DNA of 64,000 nt from the NCBI RefSeq assembly GCF_028595325.1, contig NZ_JAQQXR010000004.1, positions 124,001 through 188,000 of the forward strand. Reading direction: 5' to 3'. The notes below the pieces were generated by a model. It had not been told where the DNA came from. It was given only the letters and a program-made list of their open reading frames with translations, and searched no databases. The stretch is from Janthinobacterium fluminis (GTDB lineage: Bacteria; Pseudomonadota; Gammaproteobacteria; Burkholderiales; Burkholderiaceae_D). The position numbers and the translations under genes were made by a program. Below, piece after piece: positions 38,301 to 50,059 of the stretch. Within the stretch, counting starts at the first letter, position 1. Each line of letters opens with the position of its first letter.

Positions 38301-39295
38301 GGCCTGCTCGGGGATGGCGACGATCTGCTCGTCGCTGGTGGCGCTGGCCACCATGGCGTCGACGATGCCGGCGTACTCGCCCTGCGCCAGGTAGAACGGC
38401 ACGTCGCTCAGGTTCACGCCCTGCGGGTCGGCCGCCCACGCCGCCGCGTCGCCCTTGCGGTAGGGCGTGGCCTGCACCACGGGAATGCCGAACGCCTCGA
38501 ACTCGCGCCGGCGCCCCTCCGGGTTGAGGATGATTTGCGTGTTGATGATGACGTCGGCCTGCGCCCTGCCCTGCACGCTGATCAGCGGCGCCGGCGACTC
38601 CATCGCCGGGCCGTAGAAGGGCAGCGCGACGGCGCCGGCGGCCTCGATGCGGGCGATCAGGTCGTTGATGAACGCCAGTTGCTCCGAGGCGATGTATTGC
38701 TGGTGCAGGGCGATGGCGACCGTCGGCGGCCGCTTCCGCGGGTCGACGCCCTTCCAGGCGAAATAGGATGGGGTGTCGGCGAAGACGATCTGCGGCGCCA
38801 GCGGATGGTAGATGCCCAGCTTGGGGAAGACCAGCGGCTCGGCCACGCCCGTCGCGGCGCGGCCCGCCAGCTGCGCCGCCAGCGTGCGGAAGAAGCCGTC
38901 GAAATTGGCCCGGCCGCCGTTGACGTAGTAGGCCAGCAGGCGCTTGGCCAGCGGGTCCGGCAGGCCGCTCCACGCCGGTTGCGCGTCGTACAACCACAAC
39001 TGCGGCTTCTTCAGGCCGGGCAGCGCCCGCGCCAGCCGCCCGCGCACCGCGTCCTGCAGGTAGGTGTCGAAGAAGACTGCGTCATAGCCCTTGAACAGGG
39101 TGGCGTCGGCGTCGGCCGGGATCTTGTCCAGGTAGCGCACCTCCGCCTGCACGCCGTGCGTCCGGGCGATGCCCTCAAGCAGGCGGAACTTGCCGACCGG
39201 CACGTTCGGCGTGGCGATGAACAGCACCGAGGCGGCGTGGGCGGCGGCGGCCAGCAGGAACAGCGCCGCCGCCATGATCAGGCGCCTTGCCAGCA

Positions 39296-39296
<1 letters not shown>
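35358..39296 (-). CDS. Exported, membrane-anchored CobN-like chelatase (HmuS-like)
   Basis: A 1312-residue protein of the CobN/BchH magnesium-chelatase large-subunit family. The core block HYGTHGSQEWLPGKERGLS with YPYIVDNIGEALQAKRR (about 510-570) is unmistakable. It differs from cobaltochelatase CobN: it has a signal peptide (MLARRLIMAAALFLLAAAAHA) and, after a Pro/Ala-rich linker, a C-terminal membrane helix (about 1284-1302), so the body faces the periplasm. That layout, plus the receptor, ExbB-like and DUF2149 neighbours, matches HmuS, which in Bacteroidetes is tied to haem use. Start overlaps the receptor stop (TGATG). Haem demetallation is inferred; cobalamin or another metallated tetrapyrrole is the alternative. 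Confidence 0.85.
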
Positions 39297-41587
<2,291 letters not shown>

Positions 41588-41737
41588 GACAGTTCTCCAT
41601 AGGGCTGGCAAATGCTAGCGGCCTGGGAAGAACTCTCCTTGAGTGGCTGGCGTTGGACATCGAGTGAGGCGGCGGACAAGCCTGCGGCCCTCCCCCCTCT
41701 CGAAATTGTTGCCAAAGTTTAACAGGCAAGCGATCTC

Positions 41738-41756
41738 ATTGAGAATGATTCTTATT
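41738..41756. promoter_or_regulatory. Fur-box-like palindrome
   Basis: The stretch CATTGAGAATGATTCTTAT contains the 11-bp palindrome AGAATGATTCT and resembles the Fur consensus built from GATAAT hexamers. It lies about 150 bp upstream of the receptor gene in a 494-bp gap (41588-42081). Iron repression of the haem operon is the expected outcome; inferred from consensus only. Confidence 0.55.
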
Positions 41757-41775
41757 ACCTATTGATCGGCGGCGC

Positions 41776-41799
41776 GGCATAGTTCGATGGAACTATGCC
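41776..41799. other. Perfect 10-bp hairpin in the 41588-42081 gap
   Basis: GGCATAGTTC (41776-41785) and GAACTATGCC (41790-41799) form a perfect stem with loop GATG. It sits between the Fur-like box and the plus-strand trio. No T-run follows. It may be an operator or leader hairpin for the 42082 operon. The rest of this gap is AT-rich with no convincing gene; no cobalamin riboswitch core was found. Confidence 0.45.
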
Positions 41800-42081
41800 G
41801 GCGGCATACGGGCGCGGAATGTGTCCATCGCCAGAGAATTCTTGCCAAAAGCGCACTAATTTGCAATACTTAACAAAATAAAAAGTGCACGGCTTTCCCC
41901 CATGCCGAAAAACAAAAAGATTAGCCATTCCGCTTTCCGCCTCTTCATTTGAGCGTCAGCCGGCATATTTGCCGGCCTCGCTGCGCAGGCTTGCATTCAA
42001 GGACTTCACAAACAAGGACGCCGCATGTCTTATTGACGACATGCTTTTGCCGGAAAACCAACACGGCCCGCCGGCCGCAGA

Positions 42082-42927
42082 ATGGTCACAATGCAGAATT
42101 CCACGCTCAGCGCTGCCGCCGATAACACCGATGCCGCACGACAGACCAAGCACCTATGGTGGCGGATAGGCGCATTGTTAATGCTGGTCATTACCCTGGT
42201 ATTGATCCTGATATCTTTTCTGAATTACTCGAACTACCGGAAAAACTATCTGGAGCTGAATGCCACCCGTTACATGATAATGGGCAAGGATCTGCGGCAA
42301 ACCATTGAAGGCGGCCTGAATATCGGCATCGCGCCGGCGGCGAATACGCATTTGCTTCCCACGATGCAAGATCTCATGCAAAGGCAAAGCGGAACGCGTT
42401 ACATTGCGATTGTCGACGAATTCGGCGTCGTGGCCGTGCAGGGCAATATGCCGGCCCAGCCGGCCGCCGAATGGAAAAAACGCCTCAAGCAAACCGCCAA
42501 CGACGGTATTTGGCAAGGAGGCGGCGCCGACACCTTTCAAATTGGCGTGCCATTTAGCAACAACTTCAATATCAAAATCGGCGCCGTCGTGATCGGCTAC
42601 GACCGCCTCGAAATCCGCGCCGCCACCCGCGACATGTTGCGCAAGCTCGCACTCAGTCTCTTGCAAACCCTGCTCCCCTGCGCGCTGTTCATCTTCGGCG
42701 GCGCCTATCTGTTGACGCGCAAATTGACGCGCGACCTGGCGCAGGTTAGCGAGACGCTCAAACGCAGCCTGGACGAGCCTGTCCAGGCCCACGTCACAGC
42801 CGACTTGCTGGGTGCCGATGTCGCCGAACACATCAACACATTTACCAAGCTCAGCTACCACGCGGCCCGCGAACTGAAACAACTCGAACTCGATGCCGCC
42901 ACCGGCACGCAGGGGGGCAAGCCATGA
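42082..42927 (+). CDS. Two-TM sensor-like membrane protein without output domain
   Basis: A 281-residue inner-membrane protein: helix 1 at about 27-46, a periplasmic domain of about 125 residues with Cache-like wording (RYIAIVDEFGVVAVQGNMP, IKIGAVVIGYDRLE), helix 2 at about 193-212, and a short HAMP-like cytoplasmic tail (ARELKQLELD). There is no kinase, cyclase or methyl-accepting domain, so it cannot signal alone. Its stop overlaps the next start (ATGA), whose product has a similar sensor half fused to a transporter; the two probably form a complex. Start could also be ATG 42091; neither has a strong RBS. Confidence 0.72.
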   Translation: MVTMQNSTLSAAADNTDAARQTKHLWWRIGALLMLVITLVLILISFLNYSNYRKNYLELNATRYMIMGKDLRQTIEGGLNIGIAPAANTHLLPTMQDLMQRQSGTRYIAIVDEFGVVAVQGNMPAQPAAEWKKRLKQTANDGIWQGGGADTFQIGVPFSNNFNIKIGAVVIGYDRLEIRAATRDMLRKLALSLLQTLLPCALFIFGGAYLLTRKLTRDLAQVSETLKRSLDEPVQAHVTADLLGADVAEHINTFTKLSYHAARELKQLELDAATGTQGGKP

Positions 42928-44966
42928 AACAGTTGCAGATGCGTCTGGTGCTACTCGCCACCCTGGGTTTGCTGTTATCTGCCCTGTTACTGTCCTGGCT
43001 GACATTGCGCGACTTCGAGCGCGATTTGCCGCCGGAAATGGCGCGCACGGTTGCCGCCGTCAGTTACTCCAGTTCCGAGGTGCTGGGGCTGGCATATCAA
43101 TACGGGGTGCCGTTCAAGGAGATGGTTGGCGTCGATGAATTCCTCGACGCCGTCAGAAAAGACAATCCCAGCATCGCCTATATGCTCGTCACCGACCTGC
43201 AAGGGAAAGTGCTGTACCAAAGCGGCTATGCCGACTTGCCCGAAAAAAAACAATTGCAGCGCCTGTTCAATGCGGCCGGCACCAGCATGCAGACCACCAC
43301 GCGCGCCGGCTACTTTAATACCGACGTCCCCCTGGTGTTTCAGCGCCAACGGCTGGGCAGCCTGCATTTGGGGCAGCGCTCGGCCCTGGTGGAGCAAAAA
43401 TTACAGGAAATCTCCTACGACGTCATCACGGTGCTGGTCGTCGCCGTCCTGATCGCCCTGGAACTGATGCGTTTTGTGCTGACGTTCACGGTCGCGGCCC
43501 CGGCCGATGTGACCCGGGCATTTTTGTCGCGGGTGCGCCAGGGCGATTTCAGCCATTATCTGCCGCATGATAGGCTGGCCGGCATCGGCCAATTAAGCGC
43601 GCCGTTCAATGCCATCGTCGCGGAGCTGAACCGGCGCTTTCAAGCCCTCTGCCACCTGCCGGCCGATGCCGCGTTCAAGGCCAGGCTGCAACAGCGCCTC
43701 GCCCCCTTCCAGTTCCACGCCGCCGGCCAGCGCCCAAGCTTGCTGACGGCCGCCGTCGACTACATCCGCTGGCCGTTTTTCCTGCTGATTTTCGCCGACT
43801 CCCTGTCGCTGTCTTTTTTCCCGTTTTTTGTCGACCAGTTCTACTCGGCGGAGATGGGCATCTCCAAAAACCTGGTGATTGGACTGCCGATTTCCCTCTT
43901 CATGCTCACCTGGGCCCTGTCCATGCCATGGGCCGGCATGTGGTGCGACCGGGTCGGCCATCGCACCGCCTTTATCGTCGGCGCCGGCATCACCACGCTG
44001 GGCCTGGCGCTGACCGCCTGCGCGCAAACCCTGTACGATCTGCTGCTATGGCGCTCGCTCACGGCGCTCGGCTACGGACTGGTGTTCATTACGGCGCAAA
44101 GCTATATCAGCAACAACACGCCCCCCGCCCAGCGCACCAAGGGCATGGCGATATTCCTGTCGAGTTTTTTCGCCGGCTCGCTTTCCGGCTCGGCCATCGG
44201 CGGCATTCTGGCCGACCGCCTTGGCTATCATTGGACCATCTTGCTGTCGGCCCTGCTGAGCCTTATTTCGGCGATATTCGTGTTCCGTTTCCTGCACAAG
44301 CATCTGAGTCTGCTCGGCGCCCCCAAGAAGCGCTTGAGTTTCCATGACTTCAAGCTGCTGCTAAAAAATAAAAAGTTTTCCGCGATTACCTTTCTGGCGG
44401 CGATCCCGGCAAAAATCGCCCTCACCGGCTTCTTGTATTACGCCGTCCCCCTCTACCTGAAACTGCTGGGCAATAACCAATCGACCACGGGAAGGATCAT
44501 GATGGCTTATGGCCTGGCGATCATCATCCTATCCCCGCTGGTGGCGAAACTGGCCGACAAGATAGGCCAGCTGCGCTGGTTCGTCACCATCGGCGGCTAC
44601 GGGGCGGCCACGGCGATGGTGATCATCTATCTTTTCGATAACACCTTTGGTTTGCTGCTCAGCATTTCCCTATTGGGCATCGCCCATGCGATCGGCGTGT
44701 CGCCGCAACTGGCCCTGGTTAACGATTTTTGCAAAGATGTGGTGCAGGAGGTCGGCGTGGGCACGGCCACCGGCATCTTCCGTCTGATCGAACGCATAGG
44801 CAATGTCCTGGGGCCCATCGTCGCCGGCCTGTTGATTTCCCACTTCAATTTCAAAGGCGCTTTCTTGGGCATTGGCATACTGTGCTTTATTTGCGTAAGT
44901 TGCTTCACCGCCATATTTTTCTGGTATGAGCGCCCCCCCTCTCCCGCTGCTCTCCATGTGGCGTAA
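42924..44966 (+). CDS. Sensor-HAMP-MFS fusion transporter
   Basis: A 680-residue protein combining two families. Residues 1-260 have helix 1 (about 7-24), a periplasmic Cache-like sensor domain (NPSIAYMLVTDLQGKVLYQSG near 87-107), helix 2 (about 172-190) and a HAMP-like linker (RVRQGDFSHYLPHDRLAGIGQLSAPFN as two short segments near 205-230). Residues about 280-670 form a 12-helix MFS carrier with the loop MWCDRVGHRTA of motif A. Sensor domains fused to MFS carriers are rare. Part of a three-gene operon that converges on the peptide cluster; substrate unknown, peptide export or uptake of a small molecule possible. Confidence 0.78.
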   Translation: MKQLQMRLVLLATLGLLLSALLLSWLTLRDFERDLPPEMARTVAAVSYSSSEVLGLAYQYGVPFKEMVGVDEFLDAVRKDNPSIAYMLVTDLQGKVLYQSGYADLPEKKQLQRLFNAAGTSMQTTTRAGYFNTDVPLVFQRQRLGSLHLGQRSALVEQKLQEISYDVITVLVVAVLIALELMRFVLTFTVAAPADVTRAFLSRVRQGDFSHYLPHDRLAGIGQLSAPFNAIVAELNRRFQALCHLPADAAFKARLQQRLAPFQFHAAGQRPSLLTAAVDYIRWPFFLLIFADSLSLSFFPFFVDQFYSAEMGISKNLVIGLPISLFMLTWALSMPWAGMWCDRVGHRTAFIVGAGITTLGLALTACAQTLYDLLLWRSLTALGYGLVFITAQSYISNNTPPAQRTKGMAIFLSSFFAGSLSGSAIGGILADRLGYHWTILLSALLSLISAIFVFRFLHKHLSLLGAPKKRLSFHDFKLLLKNKKFSAITFLAAIPAKIALTGFLYYAVPLYLKLLGNNQSTTGRIMMAYGLAIIILSPLVAKLADKIGQLRWFVTIGGYGAATAMVIIYLFDNTFGLLLSISLLGIAHAIGVSPQLALVNDFCKDVVQEVGVGTATGIFRLIERIGNVLGPIVAGLLISHFNFKGAFLGIGILCFICVSCFTAIFFWYERPPSPAALHVA

Positions 44967-44986
44967 TACAAGAAAGGTTCTGTGCA

Positions 44987-46003
44987 ATGCGTCGTCTCAT
45001 TCTGTCTAGTCTGCTGTTATGTTGCTCCGCCCCGCTGTTCGCCAGCCCAGGCAAACCATACAAGATCATGATGCTGCTCTACCGCGGCACGACCGACGCG
45101 GAAAAAGGTTTCATGGCCTATCTGCACAGGCGGAAAATTCCGGTCAAGTTCACCATCTGCGACGGGCAGGCGGACAATGGCAAGATCGCCGCTTGCGTGC
45201 AGACGGCAAAAACCTTGCAGCCTGACTTGATCTATTCCTTCGGCACGACCGTTACCGCCGAGCTCGTCGGTTTGCAAGGGCAAGTCAAGCCCGGCCTCCA
45301 CGTCACCGATATTCCCGTGGTGTTCGATATTGTCGCGGACCCCATCGGGGCCAGGCTCATTAGCGATATGAAGTCCTCGGGCCGCAACCTCACCGGGGTG
45401 TCCCACCTGGTGCCGCTGGCGGCGCAGATGAAGGCCCTGCAAAGCATGCGCGGCACCCGGCATATCGGCGTGCTCTATAATCCCCAGGAAAAAAATTCCC
45501 TGCTGGCCGTTCAGGAACTGGAGCGCATCGCGCCGCAGTTCGACATGAGCGTGCAATTGAAACCGGTTGCCCTCGACCGTAACAACAACCCGAGCGCCGA
45601 CGGCTTGCACAAGGCGGTGAAGGAACTGCTGGCAAACAAACCGCAGTTTGTCTACATTCCCTCGGATTCTTTCCTCATCAAAAACGCCAAGACCGTGGTG
45701 CAGGCCGCGAACCTGGCCGGCATCCCCGTCTTTGCCGCCACCGAAGCGCCCATCCGCAACGACGGCGCCCTGCTGGGCCTGGTCAGCAATTACTTCAACG
45801 TGGGCGAGTTCGCCGGCTACAAGGCGGAGCAGATCTTGGTGAAAAAGATACCGCCGTCGCAAATTCCCGTCGACGTTTTGCACCGCTTCACCTATCTGGT
45901 GAATATGACGACGGCCAAGAAATTGCGCATCTATCCGCCCGCCGCTATCCTGAAGATCGCCGAAGCCATCATGCCGCTGGACGCCATCGACGCGCGCGAA
46001 TAA
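44987..46003 (+). CDS. ABC_sub_bind-family periplasmic binding protein (TrpX/YrrF-like)
   Basis: A 338-residue exported protein with a signal peptide (1-19, cleavage at LFA-SP). Typical segments are PDLIYSFGTTVTAELVG, VFDIVADPIGARL, NLTGVSHLVP and IGVLYNPQEKNSL, as in the ABC_sub_bind family. No ABC permease or ATPase is nearby, so it may instead present a ligand to the sensor domains of the two upstream proteins. 20 bp after the MFS fusion, RBS AGAAAGG. Its stop lies 6 bp from the convergent end of the peptide operon. Confidence 0.82.
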   Translation: MRRLILSSLLLCCSAPLFASPGKPYKIMMLLYRGTTDAEKGFMAYLHRRKIPVKFTICDGQADNGKIAACVQTAKTLQPDLIYSFGTTVTAELVGLQGQVKPGLHVTDIPVVFDIVADPIGARLISDMKSSGRNLTGVSHLVPLAAQMKALQSMRGTRHIGVLYNPQEKNSLLAVQELERIAPQFDMSVQLKPVALDRNNNPSADGLHKAVKELLANKPQFVYIPSDSFLIKNAKTVVQAANLAGIPVFAATEAPIRNDGALLGLVSNYFNVGEFAGYKAEQILVKKIPPSQIPVDVLHRFTYLVNMTTAKKLRIYPPAAILKIAEAIMPLDAIDARE

Positions 46004-46009
46004 ATCCGC

Positions 46010-47179
46010 TCATTTGGCACGCGGCGGGGCGCCGTCGAAAAAGACAAACTGCCCGTCCCGCACCACCACTTTCGCCAGCCGCTTGCCGACCAGCTCGCCG
46101 TTCTCATCATAGGTGTGGCGTCCCGTCACGCCCTGCCAGTTTTTAGTCTCGCGCAAGGCCGCCGCGACCTTGCCGGGCACTACGCTGCCGGCCCGGTTCA
46201 TCGCCTGGGCCAGCAACAGCAAGGTGTCGTAACCCTGCGCCGCGGCGCTGTCCGGCAGCACGCCGTACTTGGCCTGGAAACGCTCGCCAAAACTGCGCAC
46301 TTCCGGGCGCGGATCGTCGATGTTAAACAAGGAAAAGACCACCACGCCTTCGACCTGCGGGCCGCCCAGTTTGATCAACTGGGCGGAGTCCAGGCCCGCG
46401 CCGCCGAAAATCGGCGCGGCAATGCCGGCGGCACGCGCGTCGCGCACGATCTGCGCGCTTTCCGGCAGCGAGCCGACGAGGAAAATGGCGTCGAACTTCA
46501 GGAACGAGGCCCAATCGGCCAGTACCGAGGCGTAGTTGTCGCCGCCCATATTGTAGGAGCGCCGGTCGGCCACGAGGACGCCGACCTCGTTGGCGCGCTG
46601 CTCGAAATGGTTGGCCAGATCGATGCCGTAGTCGTTCTTCACATAGTAGAGCGCGACACTTTTATAGCCCCGCGCCACGGCGTAGTCGGCGATTTGCCGC
46701 CCCTGCTCGCGATTGCCGGGCAAGCTTCTGAAGACCAGCGGGCTGCCGCCCTGCGTCACTTTTTGGCCGCTGGCGCCGGGGGTCACCATCATGATGCCGG
46801 CCCGCTCGTAGATCAGCGACGCCGGCGCCGCTATATACGTATTCAAATGGCCGATCACGGCGACCACATCGGGATCGTTGGCGATCTCCTGCGCCACCAG
46901 GCGCCCCGCCGTCAGCGATGCCTGGTCGTCCTTCAACATCAGGTGGATTTTCCTGCCGCCCAGAATGCCGCCGCCCTGGTTCAGTTCCTGCACCGCCAGA
47001 TTAATGCCGTTTACCAGGGAAGCCTTACTCAGCTGCAAGGGCCAGGCGACGGCAATGCGCACCTCGCCCGTGCTGCTCGCCAAATGATCGGCGCGCTGCT
47101 GCTGCAAAGACTTTTCTTGACAAGCGACCAGGGCGAGCATGGCCGCCAATCCCAACAGCACTTTCATATGATGCCCCAT
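46010..47179 (-). CDS. Type I periplasmic binding lipoprotein (branched-chain amino acid-type)
   Basis: A 389-residue lipoprotein: lipobox LVAC near residue 20, followed by a LivJ/AmiC-type two-lobe binding fold (VNGINLAVQELNQGGGILGGRKI, VVAVIGHLNTYIAAPASLIYERAG). It is the last gene of the 11-gene minus-strand array and starts directly after the stop of the second ABC exporter. The first ATG is at 47179; MKVLLGL at 47167 is an equally good start and gives a more usual lipoprotein signal. No cognate permease is present. It may sense or bind a peptide-related ligand; this is speculation. Confidence 0.83.
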   Translation of the reverse strand: MGHHMKVLLGLAAMLALVACQEKSLQQQRADHLASSTGEVRIAVAWPLQLSKASLVNGINLAVQELNQGGGILGGRKIHLMLKDDQASLTAGRLVAQEIANDPDVVAVIGHLNTYIAAPASLIYERAGIMMVTPGASGQKVTQGGSPLVFRSLPGNREQGRQIADYAVARGYKSVALYYVKNDYGIDLANHFEQRANEVGVLVADRRSYNMGGDNYASVLADWASFLKFDAIFLVGSLPESAQIVRDARAAGIAAPIFGGAGLDSAQLIKLGGPQVEGVVVFSLFNIDDPRPEVRSFGERFQAKYGVLPDSAAAQGYDTLLLLAQAMNRAGSVVPGKVAAALRETKNWQGVTGRHTYDENGELVGKRLAKVVVRDGQFVFFDGAPPRAK

Positions 47180-50059
47180 TCAAGCGATTTGACGTTTTGC
47201 CAGTTCTGAAAATAAACCCGCCTGCTGCATTAATTCCTGGTAGGTGCCCGATTGCACAACGCGGCCCTGCTCCAGTACAAAGATGCGGTCCGCGTTCATG
47301 ACGGTGCTGAGGCGGTGCGCAATCACGACCCTGGTGGCGCGCAGTTTCTCCATGCTGGCGCTGACCACGGCCTGGGTTTGATTGTCGAGCGCGCTCGTCG
47401 CCTCGTCAAAATAGATGATGCCGGGCTGGCGCGCGATCGCGCGCGCGATCAGCAAGCGCTGGCGCTGGCCGCCCGACAGCGTGCCGCCGCCGTCGCCAAC
47501 GAGGGTGTGCATTCCCATCGGCATAGCCTGGATATCCTCGTCGAGGCCGCAGGCGCGCGCCGCCTCCCATGCCTGGGCCAGCGACAAGGTGCTCGATCCG
47601 ATAATATTGGTGAAAATATCGCCGTTCATGATGCGTCCGCCCTGCAGCACCACGCCGAGCTGGCGCCGCACCGCCCCGACATCGACGTCCTTCAGATTGT
47701 GCGCGTCGTAATAGATGGCGCCCCGGCTGGGCGTTTCAAAACCCAGCAACAGGCGCAACAAGGTCGACTTCCCGGAACCGGACGCCCCCACCAGCGCGAC
47801 GAACTCCCCCGCTCTGATGCTCAGCGAAATATCGCGGAGGATGGGCGCCGCATCAGCCGCGTAGGCAAAGCTGACGTTGCTCAACTCGATCGCGCCGCTC
47901 AACTTGCCTGGATCGGCCTTGTTTTCGTCGACCTCCGGCAAGGTTTCCAGGATCGGCCTGGTGCGCTGGTAAGTGGGCGCGATGTCGACCAGCGTCAGGG
48001 CGTTTTGCACCAGGTTTAGCATCGCATTCATGAACAGGGTGAACACGGCGCTGAAGGCAATGAAATCGCCCGTCGACAAGCGCGCCCTGTCTTGCTCAAA
48101 GCCGGACCAGGCGAGGCAGGAAAAAATCGCCGCGCTGCATAACAGGGGAAACACGGCGCTAAAGACCCTGCTCATGTTCGCCAGCGTGCCGGCGCGCATC
48201 GTCAAGCGCTTTTGCATGGCAAAGCTGCCGCTCCAGTTGGCGAAGGCGCGCCCCTCCGATCCCGTCATGCGCAGTTTGGCGATGCCGCTTAGATACTCCA
48301 GCACCCGGCCGGCGGCAAGGCCGTTCAACGCGCTGGCCGCGCTGGCGACGCGGACGCGGAAATAAGCCAGCGTGACGTTGAACGCCATGGCCACCAGCAC
48401 CAGGAGCAAGGCCAGCGCGCCCAGCGTCGGGCTGTAGTAAAACATCAGGAAAATATTCAAGATTGAAAAGACCCCGTTGACGAGCGACGCGATGACCGTC
48501 CCCGACAAGGCTTGGCGGATCTCGTTGATGCCGTTGATGCGCAAGGCCAGATCGCCCGCCGCGTAATCGCGAAAGAACGGCATCGGCAACTTCAACACGC
48601 GGTCCCACACGGCGGCCTGCAAATCGCTGCTGGCCTTGCCTTCGACGCGCAGCATCAGCAGCGAGCGGGTCGCCTCGAACAGCAGGTTGACGACACTCGC
48701 GACAAACAGCATCGCCACCACGTGCAGCATTTGCGCGTGCTCGGCGGCGGGAAAGACCGTGTCGAACAAATGCCCGGTCGCGATGGGAATGGCGATACCG
48801 AGCAGCGCGGCCAGGATGCCGATCAAGGCGATGCCGGCAATTTCCGCGTGGATGCCGCGCACCATGAAGCCCAGGATGTCGCCGATCGCCAGTTTTTTGC
48901 TCGGCAGCTTACGGTAGAACATATAGGCGAACCTGGACAATTGCCCGGCGAACTCGGCGTCCACCACCGTGCTGTCGCCGCCCCCCGGCGCGAGCGCCTG
49001 GTAGCGGCCGCCGGACAAAGGCAGCAGGGCCAGGGGCCGCCGCTCCGCTTCGGTGAACACCAGCAAAGGGCCATTGTCCTTGCGCCACCACTCCCCCTTC
49101 AGGGCGACGCTACGGCTGCGCACCCCCGCCGCGTCGGCCAGCGCTTTCACGGCGTCCTGCGGCTTGCCGCCATCCAGGCCGCCGGCGGGCGTGTTGAAGC
49201 TGAGGCCGAGCGACTGGCCGATCAGGCGGCAAGCGCCCAGCAAGGCGTCGCCGCCGGCGCCCGCCTCGGCGCCCGGCCGCTCGAACAGCGTGGCCAGATT
49301 GCCGAGCGCATCGGCCATCGCGCGCCGCCCCATATCGGTTTTTTGCTGCAGGCGGTTGAGCTCGTCGATTTCATTTTGCTGTGTTTGCTCCATGGCGCAG
49401 AGCAAGGCCATGCGCGTCCATGTCTCTATGCCCTCCAGCAACTCCAAGCCGGTGAACGCCGCGCACACCTGCGGCGTCGACAGACAGGCCAGCGTGCTGT
49501 CCGCGTCCAACTGCAGCCAGCCGTCGAGCGGCAGCGGCATCAGTGGCGGCAGGGCAAAGCGGCCCAGGTAGCGCCCCTGCCCTTGCGACAGGCACATCCA
49601 CAAGCCGTCCGTCTGCGCGCCCACCGGCAGCGCCTGCTCCGCCGTGGCGGCGCGCCCCCCCGCTGCCAACGGCACGAGCCCGCGCGGCCGCGGCGGCGCC
49701 GGCCGCGCCAGCGTCAGCAGCAAGGGGTCGATGAGGGGCGCCAGCAACAAGGCGCCGTCCGCATCGTCCAGCAAGCCGGCGAAAGCCTGCCTGTCCATGA
49801 CCCAGTAGCGCGTCTGCGGGCTGGGCGCGGCCACCAGCGCATACGGCGCATCGGCGCCGATGGCGGGAAAGACAAAGATCTGCCCGCCGTCCACCGAACA
49901 GAGATGCTCGCGTCCGCTGCCGGACACCATGAAAATGTTCAACTGGCCCTGTTCCACCAGCCAGACGCCGCCGGCCGGCGTGCCGTCGCCGTCGCCGCCC
50001 GGCCGGGCGCCGGCGCGCTGCAGGTATTGCCGGAGCATGGAGACGCGGTTTTTATTCAT
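47180..50059 (-). CDS. NHLP-type bacteriocin export ABC transporter, permease/ATPase without peptidase
   Basis: A 959-residue half-transporter. The N-terminal about 370 residues are a non-catalytic region that begins with a cyclic-nucleotide-binding-like fold (GGVWLVEQGQLNIFMVSG), then an ABC membrane domain (about 395-690) and an ATPase with Walker A GASGSGKST, signature LSGGQRQRL and Walker B IIYFDEATSALD. This long N-terminus defines the second ABC protein (NHLM_micro_ABC2 type) of NHLP export systems. Its start overlaps the stop of the C39 exporter by 8 nt, so the two probably form a heterodimer. Confidence 0.92.
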   Translation of the reverse strand: MNKNRVSMLRQYLQRAGARPGGDGDGTPAGGVWLVEQGQLNIFMVSGSGREHLCSVDGGQIFVFPAIGADAPYALVAAPSPQTRYWVMDRQAFAGLLDDADGALLLAPLIDPLLLTLARPAPPRPRGLVPLAAGGRAATAEQALPVGAQTDGLWMCLSQGQGRYLGRFALPPLMPLPLDGWLQLDADSTLACLSTPQVCAAFTGLELLEGIETWTRMALLCAMEQTQQNEIDELNRLQQKTDMGRRAMADALGNLATLFERPGAEAGAGGDALLGACRLIGQSLGLSFNTPAGGLDGGKPQDAVKALADAAGVRSRSVALKGEWWRKDNGPLLVFTEAERRPLALLPLSGGRYQALAPGGGDSTVVDAEFAGQLSRFAYMFYRKLPSKKLAIGDILGFMVRGIHAEIAGIALIGILAALLGIAIPIATGHLFDTVFPAAEHAQMLHVVAMLFVASVVNLLFEATRSLLMLRVEGKASSDLQAAVWDRVLKLPMPFFRDYAAGDLALRINGINEIRQALSGTVIASLVNGVFSILNIFLMFYYSPTLGALALLLVLVAMAFNVTLAYFRVRVASAASALNGLAAGRVLEYLSGIAKLRMTGSEGRAFANWSGSFAMQKRLTMRAGTLANMSRVFSAVFPLLCSAAIFSCLAWSGFEQDRARLSTGDFIAFSAVFTLFMNAMLNLVQNALTLVDIAPTYQRTRPILETLPEVDENKADPGKLSGAIELSNVSFAYAADAAPILRDISLSIRAGEFVALVGASGSGKSTLLRLLLGFETPSRGAIYYDAHNLKDVDVGAVRRQLGVVLQGGRIMNGDIFTNIIGSSTLSLAQAWEAARACGLDEDIQAMPMGMHTLVGDGGGTLSGGQRQRLLIARAIARQPGIIYFDEATSALDNQTQAVVSASMEKLRATRVVIAHRLSTVMNADRIFVLEQGRVVQSGTYQELMQQAGLFSELAKRQIA

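Noticed and set aside
41588-41760. Cobalamin riboswitch upstream of the TonB-dependent receptor
   Set aside because: The CobN-like neighbour made this worth checking, but the conserved GCCACTG and B12-box elements are not present; a Fur-like box fits better.
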